Below, in pieces: positions 1 through 5,526 of a DNA stretch of 5,526 nucleotides (positions within the stretch are counted from its first letter, which is position 1; each line of letters starts with the position of its first letter). Source of the stretch: Dehalococcoidia bacterium (lineage in GTDB: Bacteria > Chloroflexota > Dehalococcoidia > JACVQG01 > JAHKAY01). The stretch covers positions 1-5,526 of the forward strand of contig JASLQE010000168.1 in assembly GCA_030744635.1 (NCBI GenBank). The letters are read 5' to 3'. The notes beneath the pieces are model-generated. The model saw only the letters and a list, made by a program, of their open reading frames with translations. It did not search any database and was not told where the DNA came from. A program made the position numbers and the translations under genes.

Positions 1-437
1 CCAACGGAGAGCCCGTTGTAATTGACATCGGCGCCCGGGTGGGTGGCTATGCCAGCGACCTCACCCGCACCCTTTGCCTGGGAGAGCCGGACGGCAGGTT
101 CCGGGAGCTCTATGACATGGTGCTCAATGCCCAGCTTGCGGCCCTCTCCGGCATCCGGCCCGGCATGACCGGGGAGCAGGCCGACTCTCTGGCCCGGGGC
201 GTAATCCAGGATGCGGGCTACGGACACACCTTCGGCCATGGCCTGGGGCACGGGGTGGGGCTGGCCACGCACGAAGACCCCCGCCTGGGGCCGGGCGCAT
301 CCCAGGAGCTCCAGGCGGACATGGTGTTCACCGTGGAGCCGGGGGCGTATATCCCCGGCTGGGGGGGCATCCGTATTGAGGACATGGCCCTGCTAACCGC
401 CTACGGCCTCCAACCCCTTACCCGCTGCCCCAAGTAG
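1..437 (+). CDS. M24 family metallopeptidase (Xaa-Pro aminopeptidase/dipeptidase type), C-terminal part
   Basis: This is the C-terminal catalytic part of a pita-bread-fold metallopeptidase that would remove N-terminal residues next to proline or cleave Xaa-Pro dipeptides in the cytoplasm. The frame is open from base 3 through the left edge, so the true start and the N-terminal creatinase-like domain are outside; the GTG at 39 is internal. All five dinuclear metal ligands of the family can be seen: Asp at 24-26 and Asp at 57-59 (11 residues apart, in IDIGARVGGYASDLTRT), His at 249-251 in LGHGVGL, Glu at 336-338 in TVEPGAY and Glu at 378-380 in GIRIEDM. The end, LTRCPK, is typical of the family. 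The gene looks intact and active. Sequence alone does not separate aminopeptidase P from prolidase (PepQ), so no symbol is given. It lies two bases upstream of the nuclease gene and is probably in the same transcript. Confidence 0.93.
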   Translation, partial: NGEPVVIDIGARVGGYASDLTRTLCLGEPDGRFRELYDMVLNAQLAALSGIRPGMTGEQADSLARGVIQDAGYGHTFGHGLGHGVGLATHEDPRLGPGASQELQADMVFTVEPGAYIPGWGGIRIEDMALLTAYGLQPLTRCPK

Positions 438-439
438 CC

Positions 440-2080
440 ATGGTCACCCTCTCCTTTCACGGCGGCATCGGCTGCATAGGGGGTAACAAGTTCCTGCTCC
501 AAGACGGGGAACACACCTTCTTCCTGGACTTCGGCCTGCCTTTCTCACAGCGCAAAGGGTTTTACGAGGAGTACCTCAACCCCAGGCCGGGGGCCGGACT
601 GCTCGATTTCCTGGAGATGGGCCTGCTGCCCCCCATCCGCGGCATCTACCGGGGTGACCTGGAGACCGTGGGGCTGTGGAAGCGTTTTGACTCCCACAAA
701 CACTACCGGGAGATGGACAGCCTTGACGGCGTCTTGCTCAGCCATGCCCACCTGGACCACAGCGGCTATATCTCCTTTCTGCGGGGGGACATCCCCGTTT
801 ACGCCTCGGCCCTAACCGCCTTCGTGGCCAAGGCCATGCAGGACTGCGCCAAGAGCGATGTTGAACACGAGGTGTGCTACCTCACCCCCCGGGAGTACTC
901 GGTGCCCAAGAGCGGGTGGCGGCTGGGGGCACTGAAGGGCGGCGAGTGGAACAAGGTGCACTCCGTACAGCGCCCCTTCCGCCTAGCGGACCCCGGCACC
1001 GCCTCCCTCAGCCAGGAGGCCCTGTCTTTCTGGCGGGATACTCCCGTCGCCCGCCCCATGGACACCACCCCCCTGGGTGACATGGCCTCTTCTCCCCTCC
1101 CCCTGCGCTCCTTTCCCCTGGACCACTCCATCCCGGGTGCCATGGCCTGGGCGGTGGAGACCTCAGTAGGGTGGGTGGTGTATACGGGGGACATTCGCTT
1201 TCACGGTAGCCGGGGGGGCCTTTCCCACAACTTCATAGAACAGGCCGCCGCCCTGCACCCCCGCGCCCTGGTGGCCGAGGGCACCTATGTGGAGAGCGAG
1301 CGGCTCCCGGTGGCGGAGGAGGAAGTATACGAAAATGCCCTCCGGGCCGCCAGGGGCGCTCGGGGGTTGATAATCGCCGATTTCGCCCCCCGGGACATAG
1401 AGCGGTTGCTCACATTCCGGCAGGTGGCACGGAATATAGGTCGCCGCCTTGTCGTCCTCACCCGGGATGCCTATCTGCTGGAGGCCACGGCCCTGATGGA
1501 GCCCCTGGTACCCCCCGTGGCCACGGATGACATTTTACGCATATTTGAGGACAGCAAGACCGGCCCGGACAAGTGGGAGAAAGGCGTCTTTGAGCGCCAT
1601 CACGGGCAGATGGTATCCGCCGAGGAGATAAGCCGGCGACAAACGGACTATATGGTCTGCTTCAGCTTCTTTGACCTCAACAAACTACCTAGCATAATGC
1701 CCCAGGAGGGCAGCGTGTATATATATTCCTCCTCGGAGCCACATGACGAGGAGGGAGAGCTGGATGTGCGCCGCCTCAACCAGTGGATTCTACGCTTTGG
1801 CATGAGACCGGTAGGGGTACCCCGGTGGACCGAGCACACGGTGGCCTGTCCCCTTGGGGTAAAGGCTGAGTGCGGGCACTGGGCGGTGCCGGACGAAGAG
1901 CGGGGCCTGCATGCCTCCGGCCACGCCACCGGCCCCCAGCTACTGGATATGGTAAGAAGCATCCGGCCCCAGACCTTTATCCCGGTACACAGCCAGACTC
2001 CGGAGCGCTACCTGGAGCTCCTCAAAGGCACCGACATAGAGGTATACCTCCCCAGCGAAGGAGGGGTGCTGGCCCTGTGA
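440..2080 (+). CDS. Beta-CASP metallo-beta-lactamase nuclease, RNase J/CPSF-like (546 aa)
   Basis: Predicted zinc-dependent nuclease of the MBL superfamily with a beta-CASP insertion, the group that includes RNase J, CPSF-73 and SNM1/Artemis; substrates in this group are RNA or DNA. Seen in the protein: an N-terminal GGIGCIGGNKF strand-loop (residues 8-18), the HxHxDH metal motif SHAHLDH (H102, H104, D106, H107), a third-motif His in LDHSIPGA (H229), Asp in YTGD (D251), an acidic motif A in LVAEGTY (E280), motif B HASGHA (H491) and motif C PVHS (H517). The catalytic set is complete. The protein ends about 30 residues after motif C, so the RNase J C-terminal domain is absent. Extra length instead lies inside the core, around residues 35-95 and 150-225. 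No signal peptide or membrane segment is seen. ATG 440 has no clear Shine-Dalgarno site and follows the peptidase stop by two bases, suggesting translational coupling. Its TGA overlaps the sbcC start. The fold is secure; the substrate is unknown. Confidence 0.88.
   Translation: MVTLSFHGGIGCIGGNKFLLQDGEHTFFLDFGLPFSQRKGFYEEYLNPRPGAGLLDFLEMGLLPPIRGIYRGDLETVGLWKRFDSHKHYREMDSLDGVLLSHAHLDHSGYISFLRGDIPVYASALTAFVAKAMQDCAKSDVEHEVCYLTPREYSVPKSGWRLGALKGGEWNKVHSVQRPFRLADPGTASLSQEALSFWRDTPVARPMDTTPLGDMASSPLPLRSFPLDHSIPGAMAWAVETSVGWVVYTGDIRFHGSRGGLSHNFIEQAAALHPRALVAEGTYVESERLPVAEEEVYENALRAARGARGLIIADFAPRDIERLLTFRQVARNIGRRLVVLTRDAYLLEATALMEPLVPPVATDDILRIFEDSKTGPDKWEKGVFERHHGQMVSAEEISRRQTDYMVCFSFFDLNKLPSIMPQEGSVYIYSSSEPHDEEGELDVRRLNQWILRFGMRPVGVPRWTEHTVACPLGVKAECGHWAVPDEERGLHASGHATGPQLLDMVRSIRPQTFIPVHSQTPERYLELLKGTDIEVYLPSEGGVLAL
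2058..2066 (+). promoter_or_regulatory. Shine-Dalgarno site for sbcC
   Basis: AAGGAGGGG lies inside the last codons of the nuclease gene, about 10-12 bases before GTG 2077. It supports that GTG as the sbcC start, and it argues against the open frame that continues upstream to 1870. Confidence 0.75.
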
Positions 2081-4617
2081 TTCCCCTCCGGCTGGAGATA
2101 AGGAACTTCCTGTGCTACGGAGAAGGACTGCCACCCCTCTCCCTGGAGGGGATTCATATCGCCTGTTTCAGCGGCGAGAACGGCAGCGGTAAGTCCGCCC
2201 TGCTGGACGCCATAACCTGGGCGCTGTGGGGGGAGGCCAGGGGCCGCTCTCAGGAAGAGCTTGTGCACCACGGACAGACGGAGATGGTGGTTGAACTGGA
2301 ATTCGCCGTGGGCGGGCTGCGCTACCGGTTGGCCCGTCGCCATCACCGCCGTCGCAACCAGACCACCTGTCTTCTACAGGCGGCCCACGATGGCTCCTTC
2401 CGTAATCTGGCGGAGGGGGTGCGGCAGGTTGAGGCCAGCCTGGGGCGCATACTGCGACTGGACTACCAGACCTTCATCAACAGTGCCTTCCTGCGCCAGG
2501 GCAGGGCGGACGAGTTTACCCTGAAGCGGCCCGCGGAAAAGCGGCAGGTGCTGGCAGACATCTTGGGCATGTCCTATTTCAACCGCCTGGAAGACCGTGC
2601 CAAGGAGCGTTCCCGGGAGAGGGCACGGGAGAGGGAGCGCCTGGAGATAGATCTGGAGCATATAACCGCAGAGCTGGCCCACCGCCCCCGGTACCAGGCC
2701 GAGCTTGGTGAGGCCGCCCAGCGACTCGGGGAAACGGAGGCCGCCCTCCAGACGGCTGCCACCATGAACCAGGAGACGCAGCAGGGACTGGCACAGGCGG
2801 AGCAGCAGGCGGGCAGGCTGCGGGATATGGAGGCCGCCCTGGAAAGCGCCCGTAAGGACGCCGCCTTCTGGCAGGGCCAGGCCGCCGAGCAGCGACGCCT
2901 GGTGGATGCCCACCAGGCACTCCTGGACCGCTCCGCTCACATAGAAGAGGGGTACAGGTCACTGTCCCGCGCTCGGGAGCAGGATGAGGAGCTTAACCAC
3001 AAGCTGTTGCAGTTCACCGGGGAGGACAGCCGCCGGATCTCCCTTCAGTCCGCCTTGGACAACGCCCGGCTTGACCTGGAGAGGGAGCAGCGCACCGCCT
3101 CTCAGAAGCTGGGCGAGTTAGAGGAGAAGGCCACCCGCCTCCCCGCCCTTGAAGTGGCTTTAGAAAAAGCGCAGGCCAGCCTGGCAGGCTTCCAGGAAGA
3201 ATCCGTCCGTCTGGAAGACCTGCGGGGTGAGGTCGAAACCTCGTCCCAGCACCTGGCACTGACAGAAGCGGAACTCATCCAGCTCAAAAAAGAGCTGGAT
3301 GAGTTCAAGGAGAAGGGACACCTCCTCTCCCAGGAGCAGGCACGCTGCCCTTTATGCGGTGCGGGGTTGGGGGAGGCCGGCGTCTCGGAGCTCCGCTCCC
3401 ACTACCGGGACGAGGCCGGCTCCAGAGAAGAGCGTATCACCGCTCTCCGCCAGGAGCACACCACCACATCCCGCAGACTTTCCGCCCTGCGTCCGGAGGT
3501 GGCCCGGCGGGAGAAAGCGCTGGAGCAAGGCCGGGCACAGGCTCAGGCACAGATAGCGCTGCTATCCAGCAAGGCCACCGAAGCCGCGGCAGCCCGGGAG
3601 GAGGCGGCTACACTCAAGGTTACTGCCGGTGAAATGGCGGCCCGCCTCCTTGGTGATGACTTCGCCCACCAGGAGCGCCTGGAGATGGTAGAGTGCCAGA
3701 CTCGTATAGCTAATATCGGATACGACCCTCAGCAACACCGGGAGGTCCGCCAGCAAAAAGAGGCCCTCAAAAACTTGGATACCGAGATGCGACAGTTGCA
3801 GGAGGCCCGCGACCGGCTGCCCTCCCTTGGGCAGGCGGTGGAGCGTGCAACCCAAGCTGCCACCCAGAAAGAAGATGAGGCCACAGACATGATGGCCGAG
3901 GTAGCCGCCCTCCACCCCGTGATGGAGGCCCTGCCACATCTCCGCCAAGAGGCGGCGGCAGGCACCACCGAGGTCAGCCGCCTCAGCATAGAGCGGGATG
4001 CTTCGCGCGGCCACCAGGCAGTCCTGGAGGACCGGCTGGCACGCCTGGAGCAGCAGGAGCGGGAGCAGGCCACCCGGACTGTCCAACGGGGGCAGGCCGC
4101 GCGGGAAGAGGCCCTTTACAACCGCCTGGCCGAGGCCTTTGGTAAAAAAGGGGTCCAGGCCCTCCTGGTAGAGGCCACCCTGCCAGAGTTGGAGGAGGAG
4201 GCCGATGCCCTGCTCAGCAGGCTCACTCAGGGCCGGATGGCCCTGCGCTTTGTGACCCAGGACGAGCACGGCAGGGAGATACTGGACATCCGCATCTCCG
4301 ATGAGCTGGGCACCCGCAGCTACGAGATGTACAGCGGCGGCGAGACCTTCAGAATCAACTTCGCCCTGCGGGTAGCCCTGTCCAAGCTCCTTGCCCGGCG
4401 TTCGGGCAGCCCCATGAGGCTGCTCATCGTGGATGAGGGATTCGGCACCCAGGACACCGCCGGCCGGGAGCGGCTTATTGAGGCCATCAACGCCATCTCG
4501 CCAGAGTTTGACACCATCATCGCCATCACCCATCTGGATGAGCTGAAGGCGCTATTCCCGGTACGGATAGAGTTCACCAAGACGCCCCAGGGCTCAACCA
4601 TTGCCGTGAACATGTAA
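2077..4617 (+). CDS. sbcC: SbcC/Rad50-type SMC-like DNA repair ATPase (846 aa)
   Basis: This is the ATPase of the SbcCD/Mre11-Rad50 family, which binds and tethers DNA ends and uses ATP to gate a partner nuclease. Seen in order: N-terminal strand LRLEIRNFLCYGE, Walker A GENGSGKS (33-40), Q-loop FLRQG (Q141), a long Glu/Arg/Gln/Ala-rich coiled coil from about 175, a zinc hook CPLC (C424, C427) at the exact midpoint, a returning coiled coil to about 690, the ABC signature YSGGE (752-756), Walker B LLIVDEGFG (D786, E787) with D-loop, and the switch His in ITHLDE (H819). Every ATPase motif is present, so it should be active. The length matches compact Rad50 proteins such as that of Thermotoga maritima (about 850 aa) rather than E. 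coli SbcC (about 1050). The start is GTG 2077, overlapping the upstream TGA by four bases and preceded by AAGGAGG. No sbcD/mre11 lies in the window; the upstream neighbour is a beta-CASP nuclease. Confidence 0.95.
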   Translation: MIPLRLEIRNFLCYGEGLPPLSLEGIHIACFSGENGSGKSALLDAITWALWGEARGRSQEELVHHGQTEMVVELEFAVGGLRYRLARRHHRRRNQTTCLLQAAHDGSFRNLAEGVRQVEASLGRILRLDYQTFINSAFLRQGRADEFTLKRPAEKRQVLADILGMSYFNRLEDRAKERSRERARERERLEIDLEHITAELAHRPRYQAELGEAAQRLGETEAALQTAATMNQETQQGLAQAEQQAGRLRDMEAALESARKDAAFWQGQAAEQRRLVDAHQALLDRSAHIEEGYRSLSRAREQDEELNHKLLQFTGEDSRRISLQSALDNARLDLEREQRTASQKLGELEEKATRLPALEVALEKAQASLAGFQEESVRLEDLRGEVETSSQHLALTEAELIQLKKELDEFKEKGHLLSQEQARCPLCGAGLGEAGVSELRSHYRDEAGSREERITALRQEHTTTSRRLSALRPEVARREKALEQGRAQAQAQIALLSSKATEAAAAREEAATLKVTAGEMAARLLGDDFAHQERLEMVECQTRIANIGYDPQQHREVRQQKEALKNLDTEMRQLQEARDRLPSLGQAVERATQAATQKEDEATDMMAEVAALHPVMEALPHLRQEAAAGTTEVSRLSIERDASRGHQAVLEDRLARLEQQEREQATRTVQRGQAAREEALYNRLAEAFGKKGVQALLVEATLPELEEEADALLSRLTQGRMALRFVTQDEHGREILDIRISDELGTRSYEMYSGGETFRINFALRVALSKLLARRSGSPMRLLIVDEGFGTQDTAGRERLIEAINAISPEFDTIIAITHLDELKALFPVRIEFTKTPQGSTIAVNM

Positions 4618-4623
4618 GGAGGA
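4616..4623 (+). promoter_or_regulatory. Shine-Dalgarno site overlapping the sbcC stop codon
   Basis: AAGGAGGA begins within the TAA stop of sbcC and ends about seven bases before TTG 4630. It is a near-perfect anti-16S match at ideal spacing and decides the unusual TTG start of the thioesterase gene. A ribosome terminating on sbcC would sit on this site. Confidence 0.85.
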
Positions 4624-4629
4624 CAACCA

Positions 4630-5064
4630 TTGTCAGATTACCTGAAGCAGCTTCAGGATAAGACCAACAACTGCCCCTACGGCTCCTCCCTGGGGTTTAA
4701 GGTAGTGGAAGTGCGCCCCGGCTACGCGCGGGTGGTGGCCACCGTCCAGCCGCAGCACGATAGCTGGATTGGCCGCACACACGGGGGCTGGCTCATGTCC
4801 CTGGCAGACCACGCTTCATCTATAGTTGGCAACACCATCCCTGGCAACTATGTGGCTACCCAGTTCAACATACACTTCATTAGCACCCCGGATGTGGGCG
4901 ACCGGGTGGAGGCTGAGGGGAGGGTTCTCCACCAAGGAAAGACCCTGGGGCTGGTGGAGATGAAGGTCACGGGTAGCAACGGCAAGCTGCTGGCCTATGC
5001 CACCGGCAATGTGCTCTCCATCGGCGACAGGGCGCCCAGGGACAACAGCCGGGCTGCGGACTAA
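4630..5064 (+). CDS. PaaI-like hotdog-fold thioesterase (144 aa)
   Basis: Small cytoplasmic acyl-CoA thioesterase of the PaaI/YbgC-like hotdog family, which hydrolyses acyl- or aryl-CoA thioesters to free acid and CoA. The signature THGGWLMSLAD holds the conserved HGG turn (H51-G53) and the acidic residue D60 on the central helix. It is preceded by a strand-rich N-terminal half (GFKVVEVRPGYARVVATV) and followed by the typical strands YVATQFNIHFISTP, DRVEAEGRVLHQGKTLGLVEMKV and KLLAYATGNVL. The length of 144 aa is normal for a single hotdog domain, which usually forms dimers or tetramers. The start is TTG; no in-frame ATG lies before the HGG region, and AAGGAGG at 4616-4622 supports TTG. It follows sbcC by 12 bases and is probably co-transcribed. 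The CoA substrate cannot be told from sequence, and no link to DNA repair is evident. The last residues (DRAPRDNSRAAD) form a polar, likely disordered tail. Confidence 0.9.
   Translation: MSDYLKQLQDKTNNCPYGSSLGFKVVEVRPGYARVVATVQPQHDSWIGRTHGGWLMSLADHASSIVGNTIPGNYVATQFNIHFISTPDVGDRVEAEGRVLHQGKTLGLVEMKVTGSNGKLLAYATGNVLSIGDRAPRDNSRAAD
5061..5064. other. Overlapping convergent stop codons
   Basis: The + strand thioesterase stop TAA (5062-5064) and the - strand stop TAG (read as CTA at 5061-5063) share bases. The two convergent genes therefore meet with no intergenic space. No hairpin with a T tract is seen near the junction on either strand. Confidence 0.85.
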
Positions 5065-5526
5065 GGTGCCGGTTTAGGGCTTGGTGCCGCAGGCTGCACG
5101 GCCCCGCGCAGTATCTCCGGGTCATAGCCCACGGATGCCCCGTTGGGGGCCGCATACCGCCGGGGTGGGGACATGGGTGGCTCCCCTTTGACGCTCTTGA
5201 CTATCTCAAAGGCCCTGTCCAGGACATCGTGCTCCGCCTCCAGGACCAGGGTCACACCACCCTCGGAGCCACCTATGCCTCCGGACGCCACATGGCTGGC
5301 AGTGGCCCCGCTGAGAACTCTGATGGCCTGTATCTCAGTGACGACCTTGGCCATGGAGAAGGTAATCATGGACACCGGTATACCCATGCTGCGTTTGAAG
5401 CGGAAGAAGCCGCACTTATCGGCCACATCGCGCACCGATAGCACCAGCTTCTCCAGTCCCACCGGGCAGATGAAGGTGCCACCCCGGATACACGTCGCCA
5501 GCCAGCCATCGGCTGCGCTGCCGCCG
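5061..5526 (-). CDS. Conserved-looking protein of unknown function, N-terminus cut by the window edge
   Basis: The frame is open from the right edge to TAG at 5061-5063, giving at least 154 residues; the GTG at 5462 is internal and the real start lies beyond the window. I do not recognise the family. Counting from the first visible residue, there are cysteines at about 12, 20 and 38, then an alternating segment KRSMGIPVSMITFSMAKVV (44-62). A glycine-rich stretch SGGIGGSEGGV (81-91) follows, running into a strand and helix (TLVLEAEHDVLDRAFEIVKSVKGEPP), and then a Pro/Ala-rich tail ending PAAPSPKPAP that is probably disordered. The strand-glycine loop-strand-helix order suggests a small alpha/beta ligand-binding or oligomeric domain, but this is inference. 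No signal peptide or membrane segment is visible in the part seen. It is convergent with the thioesterase gene and belongs to a different transcript. Codon composition looks like real coding sequence. Confidence 0.72.
   Translation of the reverse strand, partial: GGSAADGWLATCIRGGTFICPVGLEKLVLSVRDVADKCGFFRFKRSMGIPVSMITFSMAKVVTEIQAIRVLSGATASHVASGGIGGSEGGVTLVLEAEHDVLDRAFEIVKSVKGEPPMSPPRRYAAPNGASVGYDPEILRGAVQPAAPSPKPAP

Noticed and set aside
1870..2076. Upstream extension of the sbcC reading frame by 69 codons to an ATG at 1870
   Set aside because: It lies wholly within the nuclease gene in another frame, covering its motif B and C region. Its translation is Arg/Pro-rich and unlike Rad50. GTG 2077 gives the normal Rad50 N-terminus directly before the first beta strand and has a good ribosome site.
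2374..2940. A 188-codon open frame on the - strand
   Set aside because: It is antisense to the sbcC N-terminal coiled coil, with low-complexity Leu/Gly-rich translation and no domain. It is treated as a shadow of sbcC.
3562..4533. A 323-codon open frame on the - strand
   Set aside because: It is antisense to the sbcC C-terminal half, including the signature and Walker B motifs. The translation shows no recognisable domain, and long antisense frames are common in GC-rich coding DNA.
440..4617. Whether the nuclease-SbcC pair is a known anti-phage defence cassette
   Set aside because: No other defence gene, mobile element or transfer signal is seen. The flanking genes are metabolic or proteolytic housekeeping types, so a defence role has no support from this window.
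5046..5056. Small inverted repeat CAGCC-G-GGCTG near the convergent stops, considered as a terminator
   Set aside because: The stem is at most four to five pairs, the loop is too tight and no T tract follows on either strand. It lies inside the thioesterase coding sequence.
5229..5441. A 70-codon + strand open frame inside the right-hand gene
   Set aside because: It is antisense to the - strand gene, which has the more natural protein composition and is open through the window edge. There is no ribosome site or domain to support it.

Overview
This 5.5 kb window comes from a GC-rich bacterial genome with very tightly packed genes. Four genes read left to right on the + strand: an M24 metallopeptidase (only its C-terminal part is inside), a beta-CASP metallo-beta-lactamase nuclease, a full-length SbcC/Rad50-type ATPase, and a PaaI-like hotdog thioesterase. 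A fifth gene, of unknown function and cut by the right edge, runs toward them on the - strand. There is no stretch over 300 bases without a gene. I see no RNA gene, mobile element, CRISPR array, repeat array or convincing intrinsic terminator.

The organism is bacterial: two genes have strong AAGGAGG Shine-Dalgarno sites, and starts include GTG and TTG. A Chloroflexota (Dehalococcoidia-like) genome would fit the gene content and the mixed codon style (GC-rich, yet many ATA isoleucine codons). That is only an impression and could be wrong.

The + strand genes look like one operon. The peptidase stop (435-437) is two bases before the ATG of the nuclease gene (440). The nuclease stop TGA overlaps the GTG start of sbcC in the four bases GTGA (2077-2080). 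The sbcC stop TAA is part of the ribosome binding site of the thioesterase gene, which starts at TTG 4630. The thioesterase stop overlaps the stop of the opposing gene (5061-5064). Any promoter for the operon must lie left of the window.

The most notable point is the pairing in the middle. SbcC/Rad50 normally works with the nuclease SbcD/Mre11, which is often encoded directly upstream. Here that position is held by a different, unrelated nuclease fold: a beta-CASP MBL protein with complete catalytic motifs. The four-base overlap suggests coupled translation. The two products could act together in DNA-end or nucleic-acid processing, but that is inference. The peptidase and thioesterase have no evident functional link to them and may be housekeeping passengers.
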